64,000 bases of DNA, taken from NCBI RefSeq assembly GCF_021869535.1, contig NW_026262690.1, positions 10,093,501 to 10,157,500 of the forward strand, given 5' to 3'. A program made the position numbers and the translations under genes. Origin of the DNA: Mytilus californianus (taxonomy: Eukaryota; Mollusca; Bivalvia; Mytilida; Mytilidae). Under the pieces are notes generated by a model. That model was not told the origin of the DNA. It worked only from the letters and a program-made list of their open reading frames with translations, and did no database searches. Positions 1 to 14,100 of this stretch are shown here, in pieces. Each line of letters starts with the position of its first letter. The first letter of the stretch is position 1.

Positions 1-1662
1 GCACGGTAGTATTTGCATTCCAGAATTTAGGTTGCTCTTTTGTGTACCCTACTTAGGTCAATGTATCTGAACAGTGTGATTGGACTAAAAATACAGTATC
101 AACTGAACATACTTTCCCAAACTGAGGGATGAATCAGGTGTAGAAAAATATGAAATAATTTTACAAACAGGTGAAAATGAATTTTTGAGAATTTTTTTAA
201 ATTTTGTATTCACTGCATGATAAAAGACCTAAAAGCACTAGTGGCCTTAGGTTTTTAAAAATAGCAAAAAAAGTTAACGGTCATGATACATATTCAAATT
301 TATTTCTGATTAGTATAATGAAAGTACTTCAGTTAACTGTGTATGTAGAATTTTTCGCAGTGCTAGAAAGTGGTGAAAATCCTAAAAAGGCTATCATTAT
401 CCCTTATGGGCCAGGAAATACTACCGTGCCACCTTAACTGGGATATATATGTTTACACAAAATCAATAAAGGTATTTGTTTTACCTATGCAATTTGTAAG
501 TTTATCAATAAAAAGTTGATTAAGGGCAACTAGAATAAAAACAGCCCTTAAATTTCACCCCTGGGAGTGAAAATTGCTGATTCAGCAAATTTTGCCTGAT
601 CTGTGGGTAATAATGTTAATATTTACCTAGAAAGTAAAATTTCTTTATTTTTAAGTAACTTGCAATACATTTTTAATTATAAAGTTTAGTTTTAACTTTT
701 CGCAGTGTCTGACACTTGTGCAACAACTGGAATTTGAGACGCGACATATTTAAGTCGCCTGTACCTCCTATAATTTTCACCGTAATAAATAAAGTGCATA
801 ATTTTTTATTTTTTTCCACACAAGTACAGCTATACTAGTTTTCTTCAGGTTTAATTTGTAGTTCTGTGGTAACATGACACCAGTAAAGAGCTTTTTTGGA
901 ACTAGTAAGTGGTTAAGGGATCCTTACTTATTCATTTAGCCCTCATATTTAGCTGAAATAGAGATAGCATTAGGGGTTTCTTTACATTGACAAGACAATT
1001 TTTTGGACAAAGAATGTGATTATGATTGTATATCAGCAAGATTAAATAGTTTATTCATTTTCCATGCAAATGTCATTAATTTACTTGATTTTCTGACCCT
1101 GAAAAGCACAATAAAGCTAAATTGATTATGTAAGGGGACATAATTTAACTGAATGCATACATGAGAAATAGACAATGAGTCAACTTAAAGATATATTCTA
1201 GTACATGTATTGTCAAAAAGATCTTTGAATAATAGTAAACTGCCATCTAAAGAGTCTTGTTATATTGCCTTCATAATCTGGAAATGCTTAAAGGAATGTA
1301 AGGCATGCTGTAAAATGTGGAATGGACTTTACTATCAGTTTTCATGATTTGGTGCTTAAACTGTTTCTTTCAGTCAGATTAACTATAAATAGAGTTGGCA
1401 ATCCAATAATTCCTCCTGAATCACCATGGTTTACTTCTGTGTTGATTTGAAACAACATATATTTGGGTTTTGTTCACTCCTTAAGTAAAAATGTTCAGAT
1501 GAAAAAAAGTGAAAATCTGCCAGCTGGGGTAGGGGTATACTTTTTAATTTTTTTTTGGTAAGAAATAAGTGAAGACTAGTATTCTTTATTGTAATATGTT
1601 TCCTAGTAAGAAGTCTATGCATCATAGGTGTCATGACAGATTTCAAGTTTGTAATGTCTTGG

Positions 1663-2107
1663 TTAAGGTAGCACGGTAGTATTTGCATTCCAGAATTTAG
1701 GTTGCTCTTTTGTGTACCCTACTTAGGTCAATGTATCTGAACAGTGTGATTGGACTAAAAATACAGTATCAACTGAACATACTTTCCCAAGCTGAGGGAT
1801 GAATCAGGTGTAGAAAAATATGAAATAATTTTACAAACAGGTGAAAATGAATTTTTGAGAATTTTTTTAAATTTTGTATTCACTGCATGATAAAAGACCT
1901 AAAAGCACTAGTGGCCTTAGGTTTTTAAAAATAGCAAAAAAAGTTAACGGTCATGATACATATTCAAATTTATTTCTGATTAGTATAATGAAAGTACTTC
2001 AGTTAACTGTGTATGTAGAATTTTTCGCAGTGCTAGAAAGTGGTGAAAATCCTAAAAAGGCTATCATTATCCCTTATGGGCCAGGAAATACTACCGTGCC
2101 ACCTTAA
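1663..2107. mobile_element. TTAA-flanked MITE-like element inside each 1,670-bp unit (first complete copy)
   Basis: The element runs from 1667 to 2103 and is flanked on both sides by TTAA (1663-1666 and 2104-2107). Its ends form a 20-bp inverted repeat: the left end at 1667-1686 starts GGTAGCACGGTAGTATTT, and the right end at 2084-2103 is its reverse complement except for two mismatches. TTAA target duplications are known from piggyBac and Kolobok elements, so a non-autonomous member of one of those groups is plausible, but the terminal bases do not let me choose. The same element recurs every 1,670 bp. The 77-codon frame inside it (for example 1874-2107) runs into the right inverted repeat and has no recognisable domain. 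Confidence 0.7.
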
Positions 2108-5100
2108 CTGGGATATATATGTTTACACAAAATCAATAAAGGTATTTGTTTTACCTATGCAATTTGTAAGTTTATCAATAAAAAGTTGATTAAGGGCAAC
2201 TAGAATAAAAACAGCCCTTAAATTTCACCCCTGGGAGTGAAAATTGCTGATTCAGCAAATTTTGCCTGATCTGTGGGTAATAATGTTAATATTTACCTAG
2301 AAAGTAAAATTTCTTTATTTTTAAGTAACTTGCAATACATTTTTAATTATAAAGTTTAGTTTTAACTTTTCGCAGTGTCTGACACTTGTGCAACAACTGG
2401 AATTTGAGACGCGACATATTTAAGTCGCCTGTACCTCCTATAATTTTCACCGTAATAAATAAAGTGCATAATTTTTTATTTTTTTCCACACAAGTACAGC
2501 TATACTAGTTTTCTTCAGGTTTAATTTGTAGTTCTGTGGTAACATGACACCAGTAAAGAGCTTTTTTGGAACTAGTAAGTGGTTAAGGGATCCTTACTTA
2601 TTCATTTAGCCCTCATATTTAGCTGAAATAGAGATAGCATTAGGGGTTTCTTTACATTGACAAGACAATTTTTTGGACAAAGAATGTGATTATGATTGTA
2701 TATCAGCAAGATTAAATAGTTTATTCATTTTCCATGCAAATGTCATTAATTTACTTGATTTTCTGACCCTGAAAAGCACAATAAAGCTAAATTGATTATG
2801 TAAGGGGACATAATTTAACTGAATGCATACATGAGAAATAGACAATGAGTCAACTTAAAGATATATTCTAGTACATGTATTGTCAAAAAGATCTTTGAAT
2901 AATAGTAAACTGCCATCTAAAGAGTCTTGTTATATTGCCTTCATAATCTGGAAATGCTTAAAGGAATGTAAGGCATGCTGTAAAATGTGGAATGGACTTT
3001 ACTATCAGTTTTCATGATTTGGTGCTTAAACTGTTTCTTTCAGTCAGATTAACTATAAATAGAGTTGGCAATCCAATAATTCCTCCTGAATCACCATGGT
3101 TTACTTCTGTGTTGATTTGAAACAACATATATTTGGGTTTTGTTCACTCCTTAAGTAAAAATGTTCAGATGAAAAAAAGTGAAAATCTGCCAGCTGGGGT
3201 AGGGGTATACTTTTTAATTTTTTTTTGGTAAGAAATAAGTGAAGACTAGTATTCTTTATTGTAATATGTTTCCTAGTAAGAAGTCTATGCATCATAGGTG
3301 TCATGACAGATTTCAAGTTTGTAATGTCTTGGTTAAGGTAGCACGGTAGTATTTGCATTCCAGAATTTAGGTTGCTCTTTTGTGTACCCTACTTAGGTCA
3401 ATGTATCTGAACAGTGTGATTGGACTAAAAATACAGTATCAACTGAACATACTTTCCCAAACTGAGGGATGAATCAGGTGTAGAAAAATATGAAATAATT
3501 TTACAAACAGGTGAAAATGAATTTTTGAGAATTTTTTTAAATTTTGTATTCACTGCATGATAAAAGACCTAAAAGCACTAGTGGCCTTAGGTTTTTAAAA
3601 ATAGCAAAAAAAGTAAACGGTCATGATACATATTCAAATTTATTTCTGATTAGTATAATGAAAGTACTTCAGTTAACTGTGTATGTAGAATTTTTCGCAG
3701 TGCTAGAAAGTGGTGAAAATCCTAAAAAGGCTATCATTATCCCTTATGGGCCAGGAAATACTACCGTGCCACCTTAACTGGGATATATATGTTTACACAA
3801 AATCAATAAAGGTATTTGTTTTACCTATGCAATTTGTAAGTTTATCAATAAAAAGTTGATTAAGGGCAACTAGAATAAAAACAGCCCTTAAATTTCACCC
3901 CTGGGAGTGAAAATTGCTGATTCAGCAAATTTTGCCTGATCTGTGGGTAATAATGTTAATATTTACCTAGAAAGTAAAATTTCTTTATTTTTAAGTAACT
4001 TGCAATACATTTTTAATTATAAAGTTTAGTTTTAACTTTTCGCAGTGTCTGACACTTGTGCAACAACTGGAATTTGAGACGCGACATATTTAAGTCGCCT
4101 GTACCTCCTATAATTTTCACCGTAATAAATAAAGTGCATAATTTTTTATTTTTTTCCACACAAGTACAGCTATACTAGTTTTCTTCAGGTTTAATTTGTA
4201 GTTCTGTGGTAACATGACACCAGTAAAGAGCTTTTTTGGAACTAGTAAGTGGTTAAGGGATCCTTACTTATTCATTTAGCCCTCATATTTAGCTGAAATA
4301 GAGATAGCATTAGGGGTTTCTTTACATTGACAAGACAATTTTTTGGACAAAGAATGTGATTATGATTGTATATCAGCAAGATTAAATAGTTTATTCATTT
4401 TCCATGCAAATGTCATTAATTTACTTGATTTTCTGACCCTGAAAAGCACAATAAAGCTAAATTGATTATGTAAGGGGACATAATTTAACTGAATGCATAC
4501 ATGAGAAATAGACAATGAGTCAACTTAAAGATATATTCTAGTACATGTATTGTCAAAAAGATCTTTGAATAATAGTAAACTGCCATCTAAAGAGTCTTGT
4601 TATATTGCCTTCATAATCTGGAAATGCTTAAAGGAATGTAAGGCATGCTGTAAAATGTGGAATGGACTTTACTATCAGTTTTCATGATTTGGTGCTTAAA
4701 CTGTTTCTTTCAGTCAGATTAACTATAAATAGAGTTGGCAATCCAATAATTCCTCCTGAATCACCATGGTTTACTTCTGTGTTGATTTGAAACAACATAT
4801 ATTTGGGTTTTGTTCACTCCTTAAGTAAAAATGTTCAGATGAAAAAAAGTGAAAATCTGCCAGCTGGGGTAGGGGTATACTTTTTAATTTTTTTTTGGTA
4901 AGAAATAAGTGAAGACTAGTATTCTTTATTGTAATATGTTTCCTAGTAAGAAGTCTATGCATCATAGGTGTCATGACAGATTTCAAGTTTGTAATGTCTT
5001 GGTTAAGGTAGCACGGTAGTATTTGCATTCCAGAATTTAGGTTGCTCTTTTGTGTACCCTACTTAGGTCAATGTATCTGAACAGTGTGATTGGACTAAAA

Positions 5101-8100
5101 ATACAGTATCAACTGAACATACTTTCCCAAACTGAGGGATGAATCAGGTGTAGAAAAATATGAAATAATTTTACAAACAGGTGAAAATGAATTTTTGAGA
5201 ATTTTTTTAAATTTTGTATTCACTGCATGATAAAAGACCTAAAAGCACTAGTGGCCTTAGGTTTTTAAAAATAGCAAAAAAAGTAAACGGTCATGATACA
5301 TATTCAAATTTATTTCTGATTAGTATAATGAAAGTACTTCAGTTAACTGTGTATGTAGAATTTTTCGCAGTGCTAGAAAGTGGTGAAAATCCTAAAAAGG
5401 CTATCATTATCCCTTATGGGCCAGGAAATACTACCGTGCCACCTTAACTGGGATATATATGTTTACACAAAATCAATAAAGGTATTTGTTTTACCTATGC
5501 AATTTGTAAGTTTATCAATAAAAAGTTGATTAAGGGCAACTAGAATAAAAACAGCCCTTAAATTTCACCCCTGGGAGTGAAAATTGCTGATTCAGCAAAT
5601 TTTGCCTGATCTGTGGGTAATAATGTTAATATTTACCTAGAAAGTAAAATTTCTTTATTTTTAAGTAACTTGCAATACATTTTTAATTATAAAGTTTAGT
5701 TTTAACTTTTCGCAGTGTCTGACACTTGTGCAACAACTGGAATTTGAGACGCGACATATTTAAGTCGCCTGTACCTCCTATAATTTTCACCGTAATAAAT
5801 AAAGTGCATAATTTTTTATTTTTTTCCACACAAGTACAGCTATACTAGTTTTCTTCAGGTTTAATTTGTAGTTCTGTGGTAACATGACACCAGTAAAGAG
5901 CTTTTTTGGAACTAGTAAGTGGTTAAGGGATCCTTACTTATTCATTTAGCCCTCATATTTAGCTGAAATAGAGATAGCATTAGGGGTTTCTTTACATTGA
6001 CAAGACAATTTTTTGGACAAAGAATGTGATTATGATTGTATATCAGCAAGATTAAATAGTTTATTCATTTTCCATGCAAATGTCATTAATTTACTTGATT
6101 TTCTGACCCTGAAAAGCACAATAAAGCTAAATTGATTATGTAAGGGGACATAATTTAACTGAATGCATACATGAGAAATAGACAATGAGTCAACTTAAAG
6201 ATATATTCTAGTACATGTATTGTCAAAAAGATCTTTGAATAATAGTAAACTGCCATCTAAAGAGTCTTGTTATATTGCCTTCATAATCTGGAAATGCTTA
6301 AAGGAATGTAAGGCATGCTGTAAAATGTGGAATGGACTTTACTATCAGTTTTCATGATTTGGTGCTTAAACTGTTTCTTTCAGTCAGATTAACTATAAAT
6401 AGAGTTGGCAATCCAATAATTCCTCCTGAATCACCATGGTTTACTTCTGTGTTGATTTGAAACAACATATATTTGGGTTTTGTTCACTCCTTAAGTAAAA
6501 ATGTTCAGATGAAAAAAAGTGAAAATCTGCCAGCTGGGGTAGGGGTATACTTTTTAATTTTTTTTTGGTAAGAAATAAGTGAAGACTAGTATTCTTTATT
6601 GTAATATGTTTCCTAGTAAGAAGTCTATGCATCATAGGTGTCATGACAGATTTCAAGTTTGTAATGTCTTGGTTAAGGTAGCACGGTAGTATTTGCATTC
6701 CAGAATTTAGGTTGCTCTTTTGTGTACCCTACTTAGGTCAATGTATCTGAACAGTGTGATTGGACTAAAAATACAGTATCAACTGAACATACTTTCCCAA
6801 ACTGAGGGATGAATCAGGTGTAGAAAAATATGAAATAATTTTACAAACAGGTGAAAATGAATTTTTGAGAATTTTTTTAAATTTTGTATTCACTGCATGA
6901 TAAAAGACCTAAAAGCACTAGTGGCCTTAGGTTTTTAAAAATAGCAAAAAAAGTAAACGGTCATGATACATATTCAAATTTATTTCTGATTAGTATAATG
7001 AAAGTACTTCAGTTAACTGTGTATGTAGAATTTTTCGCAGTGCTAGAAAGTGGTGAAAATCCTAAAAAGGCTATCATTATCCCTTATGGGCCAGGAAATA
7101 CTACCGTGCCACCTTAACTGGGATATATATGTTTACACAAAATCAATAAAGGTATTTGTTTTACCTATGCAATTTGTAAGTTTATCAATAAAAAGTTGAT
7201 TAAGGGCAACTAGAATAAAAACAGCCCTTAAATTTCACCCCTGGGAGTGAAAATTGCTGATTCAGCAAATTTTGCCTGATCTGTGGGTAATAATGTTAAT
7301 ATTTACCTAGAAAGTAAAATTTCTTTATTTTTAAGTAACTTGCAATACATTTTTAATTATAAAGTTTAGTTTTAACTTTTCGCAGTGTCTGACACTTGTG
7401 CAACAACTGGAATTTGAGACGCGACATATTTAAGTCGCCTGTACCTCCTATAATTTTCACCGTAATAAATAAAGTGCATAATTTTTTATTTTTTTCCACA
7501 CAAGTACAGCTATACTAGTTTTCTTCAGGTTTAATTTGTAGTTCTGTGGTAACATGACACCAGTAAAGAGCTTTTTTGGAACTAGTAAGTGGTTAAGGGA
7601 TCCTTACTTATTCATTTAGCCCTCATATTTAGCTGAAATAGAGATAGCATTAGGGGTTTCTTTACATTGACAAGACAATTTTTTGGACAAAGAATGTGAT
7701 TATGATTGTATATCAGCAAGATTAAATAGTTTATTCATTTTCCATGCAAATGTCATTAATTTACTTGATTTTCTGACCCTGAAAAGCACAATAAAGCTAA
7801 ATTGATTATGTAAGGGGACATAATTTAACTGAATGCATACATGAGAAATAGACAATGAGTCAACTTAAAGATATATTCTAGTACATGTATTGTCAAAAAG
7901 ATCTTTGAATAATAGTAAACTGCCATCTAAAGAGTCTTGTTATATTGCCTTCATAATCTGGAAATGCTTAAAGGAATGTAAGGCATGCTGTAAAATGTGG
8001 AATGGACTTTACTATCAGTTTTCATGATTTGGTGCTTAAACTGTTTCTTTCAGTCAGATTAACTATAAATAGAGTTGGCAATCCAATAATTCCTCCTGAA

Positions 8101-11100
8101 TCACCATGGTTTACTTCTGTGTTGATTTGAAACAACATATATTTGGGTTTTGTTCACTCCTTAAGTAAAAATGTTCAGATGAAAAAAAGTGAAAATCTGC
8201 CAGCTGGGGTAGGGGTATACTTTTTAATTTTTTTTTGGTAAGAAATAAGTGAAGACTAGTATTCTTTATTGTAATATGTTTCCTAGTAAGAAGTCTATGC
8301 ATCATAGGTGTCATGACAGATTTCAAGTTTGTAATGTCTTGGTTAAGGTAGCACGGTAGTATTTGCATTCCAGAATTTAGGTTGCTCTTTTGTGTACCCT
8401 ACTTAGGTCAATGTATCTGAACAGTGTGATTGGACTAAAAATACAGTATCAACTGAACATACTTTCCCAAACTGAGGGATGAATCAGGTGTAGAAAAATA
8501 TGAAATAATTTTACAAACAGGTGAAAATGAATTTTTGAGAATTTTTTTAAATTTTGTATTCACTGCATGATAAAAGACCTAAAAGCACTAGTGGCCTTAG
8601 GTTTTTAAAAATAGCAAAAAAAGTAAACGGTCATGATACATATTCAAATTTATTTCTGATTAGTATAATGAAAGTACTTCAGTTAACTGTGTATGTAGAA
8701 TTTTTCGCAGTGCTAGAAAGTGGTGAAAATCCTAAAAAGGCTATCATTATCCCTTATGGGCCAGGAAATACTACCGTGCCACCTTAACTGGGATATATAT
8801 GTTTACACAAAATCAATAAAGGTATTTGTTTTACCTATGCAATTTGTAAGTTTATCAATAAAAAGTTGATTAAGGGCAACTAGAATAAATACAGCCCTTA
8901 AATTTCACCCCTGGGAGTGAAAATTGCTGATTCAGCAAATTTTGCCTGATCTGTGGGTAATAATGTTAATATTTACCTAGAAAGTAAAATTTCTTTATTT
9001 TTAAGTAACTTGCAATACATTTTTAATTATAAAGTTTAGTTTTAACTTTTCGCAGTGTCTGACACTTGTGCAACAACTGGAATTTGAGACGCGACATATT
9101 TAAGTCGCCTGTACCTCCTATAATTTTCACCGTAATAAATAAAGTGCATAATTTTTTATTTTTTTCCACACAAGTACAGCTATACTAGTTTTCTTCAGGT
9201 TTAATTTGTAGTTCTGTGGTAACATGACACCAGTAAAGAGCTTTTTTGGAACTAGTAAGTGGTTAAGGGATCCTTACTTATTCATTTAGCCCTCATATTT
9301 AGCTGAAATAGAGATAGCATTAGGGGTTTCTTTACATTGACAAGACAATTTTTTGGACAAAGAATGTGATTATGATTGTATATCAGCAAGATTAAATAGT
9401 TTATTCATTTTCCATGCAAATGTCATTAATTTACTTGATTTTCTGACCCTGAAAAGCACAATAAAGCTAAATTGATTATGTAAGGGGACATAATTTAACT
9501 GAATGCATACATGAGAAATAGACAATGAGTCAACTTAAAGATATATTCTAGTACATGTATTGTCAAAAAGATCTTTGAATAATAGTAAACTGCCATCTAA
9601 AGAGTCTTGTTATATTGCCTTCATAATCTGGAAATGCTTAAAGGAATGTAAGGCATGCTGTAAAATGTGGAATGGACTTTACTATCAGTTTTCATGATTT
9701 GGTGCTTAAACTGTTTCTTTCAGTCAGATTAACTATAAATAGAGTTGGCAATCCAATAATTCCTCCTGAATCACCATGGTTTACTTCTGTGTTGATTTGA
9801 AACAACATATATTTGGGTTTTGTTCACTCCTTAAGTAAAAATGTTCAGATGAAAAAAAGTGAAAATCTGCCAGCTGGGGTAGGGGTATACTTTTTAATTT
9901 TTTTTTGGTAAGAAATAAGTGAAGACTAGTATTCTTTATTGTAATATGTTTCCTAGTAAGAAGTCTATGCATCATAGGTGTCATGACAGATTTCAAGTTT
10001 GTAATGTCTTGGTTAAGGTAGCACGGTAGTATTTGCATTCCAGAATTTAGGTTGCTCTTTTGTGTACCCTACTTAGGTCAATGTATCTGAACAGTGTGAT
10101 TGGACTAAAAATACAGTATCAACTGAACATACTTTCCCAAACTGAGGGATGAATCAGGTGTAGAAAAATATGAAATAATTTTACAAACAGGTGAAAATGA
10201 ATTTTTGAGAATTTTTTTAAATTTTGTATTCACTGCATGATAAAAGACCTAAAAGCACTAGTGGCCTTAGGTTTTTAAAAATAGCAAAAAAAGTAAACGG
10301 TCATGATACATATTCAAATTTATTTCTGATTAGTATAATGAAAGTACTTCAGTTAACTGTGTATGTAGAATTTTTCGCAGTGCTAGAAAGTGGTGAAAAT
10401 CCTAAAAAGGCTATCATTATCCCTTATGGGCCAGGAAATACTACCGTGCCACCTTAACTGGGATATATATGTTTACACAAAATCAATAAAGGTATTTGTT
10501 TTACCTATGCAATTTGTAAGTTTATCAATAAAAAGTTGATTAAGGGCAACTAGAATAAAAACAGCCCTTAAATTTCACCCCTGGGAGTGAAAATTGCTGA
10601 TTCAGCAAATTTTGCCTGATCTGTGGGTAATAATGTTAATATTTACCTAGAAAGTAAAATTTCTTTATTTTTAAGTAACTTGCAATACATTTTTAATTAT
10701 AAAGTTTAGTTTTAACTTTTCGCAGTGTCTGACACTTGTGCAACAACTGGAATTTGAGACGGGACATATTTAAGTCGCCTGTACCTCCTATAATTTTCAC
10801 CGTAATAAATAAAGTGCATAATTTTTTATTTTTTTCCACACAAGTACAGCTATACTAGTTTTCTTCAGGTTTAATTTGTAGTTCTGTGGTAACATGACAC
10901 CAGTAAAGAGCTTTTTTGGAACTAGTAAGTGGTTAAGGGATCCTTACTTATTCATTTAGCCCTCATATTTAGCTGAAATAGAGATAGCATTAGGGGTTTC
11001 TTTACATTGACAAGACAATTTTTTGGACAAAGAATGTGATTATGATTGTATATCAGCAAGATTAAATAGTTTATTCATTTTCCATGCAAATGTCATTAAT

Positions 11101-14100
11101 TTACTTGATTTTCTGACCCTGAAAAGCACAATAAAGCTAAATTGATTATGTAAGGGGACATAATTTAACTGAATGCATACATGAGAAATAGACAATGAGT
11201 CAACTTAAAGATATATTCTAGTACATGTATTGTCAAAAAGATCTTTGAATAATAGTAAACTGCCATCTAAAGAGTCTTGTTATATTGCCTTCATAATCTG
11301 GAAATGCTTAAAGGAATGTAAGGCATGCTGTAAAATGTGGAATGGACTTTACTATCAGTTTTCATGATTTGGTGCTTAAACTGTTTCTTTCAGTCAGATT
11401 AACTATAAATAGAGTTGGCAATCCAATAATTCCTCCTGAATCACCATGGTTTACTTCTGTGTTGATTTGAAACAACATATATTTGGGTTTTGTTCACTCC
11501 TTAAGTAAAAATGTTCAGATGAAAAAAAGTGAAAATCTGCCAGCTGGGGTAGGGGTATACTTTTTAATTTTTTTTTGGTAAGAAATAAGTGAAGACTAGT
11601 ATTCTTTATTGTAATATGTTTCCTAGTAAGAAGTCTATGCATCATAGGTGTCATGACAGATTTCAAGTTTGTAATGTCTTGGTTAAGGTAGCACGGTAGT
11701 ATTTGCATTCCAGAATTTAGGTTGCTCTTTTGTGTACCCTACTTAGGTCAATGTATCTGAACAGTGTGATTGGACTAAAAATACAGTATCAACTGAACAT
11801 ACTTTCCCAAACTGAGGGATGAATCAGGTGTAGAAAAATATGAAATAATTTTACAAACAGGTGAAAATGAATTTTTGAGAATTTTTTTAAATTTTGTATT
11901 CACTGCATGATAAAAGACCTAAAAGCACTAGTGGCCTTAGGTTTTTAAAAATAGCAAAAAAAGTAAACGGTCATGATACATATTCAAATTTATTTCTGAT
12001 TAGTATAATGAAAGTACTTCAGTTAACTGTGTATGTAGAATTTTTCGCAGTGCTAGAAAGTGGTGAAAATCCTAAAAAGGCTATCATTATCCCTTATGGG
12101 CCAGGAAATACTACCGTGCCACCTTAACTGGGATATATATGTTTACACAAAATCAATAAAGGTATTTGTTTTACCTATGCAATTTGTAAGTTTATCAATA
12201 AAAAGTTGATTAAGGGCAACTAGAATAAAAACAGCCCTTAAATTTCACCCCTGGGAGTGAAAATTGCTGATTCAGCAAATTTTGCCTGATCTGTGGGTAA
12301 TAATGTTAATATTTACCTAGAAAGTAAAATTTCTTTATTTTTAAGTAACTTGCAATACATTTTTAATTATAAAGTTTAGTTTTAACTTTTCGCAGTGTCT
12401 GACACTTGTGCAACAACTGGAATTTGAGACGCGACATATTTAAGTCGCCTGTACCTCCTATAATTTTCACCGTAATAAATAAAGTGCATAATTTTTTATT
12501 TTTTTCCACACAAGTACAGCTATACTAGTTTTCTTCAGGTTTAATTTGTAGTTCTGTGGTAACATGACACCAGTAAAGAGCTTTTTTGGAACTAGTAAGT
12601 GGTTAAGGGATCCTTACTTATTCATTTAGCCCTCATATTTAGCTGAAATAGAGATAGCATTAGGGGTTTCTTTACATTGACAAGACAATTTTTTGGACAA
12701 AGAATGTGATTATGATTGTATATCAGCAAGATTAAATAGTTTATTCATTTTCCATGCAAATGTCATTAATTTACTTGATTTTCTGACCCTGAAAAGCACA
12801 ATAAAGCTAAATTGATTATGTAAGGGGACATAATTTAACTGAATGCATACATGAGAAATAGACAATGAGTCAACTTAAAGATATATTCTAGTACATGTAT
12901 TGTCAAAAAGATCTTTGAATAATAGTAAACTGCCATCTAAAGAGTCTTGTTATATTGCCTTCATAATCTGGAAATGCTTAAAGGAATGTAAGGCATGCTG
13001 TAAAATGTGGAATGGACTTTACTATCAGTTTTCATGATTTGGTGCTTAAACTGTTTCTTTCAGTCAGATTAACTATAAATAGAGTTGGCAATCCAATAAT
13101 TCCTCCTGAATCACCATGGTTTACTTCTGTGTTGATTTGAAACAACATATATTTGGGTTTTGTTCACTCCTTAAGTAAAAATGTTCAGATGAAAAAAAGT
13201 GAAAATCTGCCAGCTGGGGTAGGGGTATACTTTTTAATTTTTTTTTGGTAAGAAATAAGTGAAGACTAGTATTCTTTATTGTAATATGTTTCCTAGTAAG
13301 AAGTCTATGCATCATAGGTGTCATGACAGATTTCAAGTTTGTAATGTCTTGGTTAAGGTAGCACGGTAGTATTTGCATTCCAGAATTTAGGTTGCTCTTT
13401 TGTGTACCCTACTTAGGTCAATGTATCTGAACAGTGTGATTGGACTAAAAATACAGTATCAACTGAACATACTTTCCCAAACTGAGGGATGAATCAGGTG
13501 TAGAAAAATATGAAATAATTTTACAAACAGGTGAAAATGAATTTTTGAGAATTTTTTTAAATTTTGTATTCACTGCATGATAAAAGACCTAAAAGCACTA
13601 GTGGCCTTAGGTTTTTAAAAATAGCAAAAAAAGTAAACGGTCATGATACATATTCAAATTTATTTCTGATTAGTATAATGAAAGTACTTCAGTTAACTGT
13701 GTATGTAGAATTTTTCGCAGTGCTAGAAAGTGGTGAAAATCCTAAAAAGGCTATCATTATCCCTTATGGGCCAGGAAATACTACCGTGCCACCTTAACTG
13801 GGATATATATGTTTACACAAAATCAATAAAGGTATTTGTTTTACCTATGCAATTTGTAAGTTTATCAATAAAAAGTTGATTAAGGGCAACTAGAATAAAT
13901 ACAGCCCTTAAATTTCACCCCTGGGAGTGAAAATTGCTGATTCAGCAAATTTTGCCTGATCTGTGGGTAATAATGTTAATATTTACCTAGAAAGTAAAAT
14001 TTCTTTATTTTTAAGTAACTTGCAATACATTTTTAATTATAAAGTTTAGTTTTAACTTTTCGCAGTGTCTGACACTTGTGCAACAACTGGAATTTGAGAC

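Noticed and set aside
204-437. 77-codon plus-strand frame repeated in each 1,670-bp unit
   Set aside because: It runs through the MITE into its right inverted repeat and has no recognisable domain or splice context; its recurrence only reflects the tandem array.
1431-1688. 85-codon minus-strand frame repeated in each 1,670-bp unit
   Set aside because: It crosses the junction of spacer and MITE inverted repeat, has low-complexity lysine/leucine composition and no domain.
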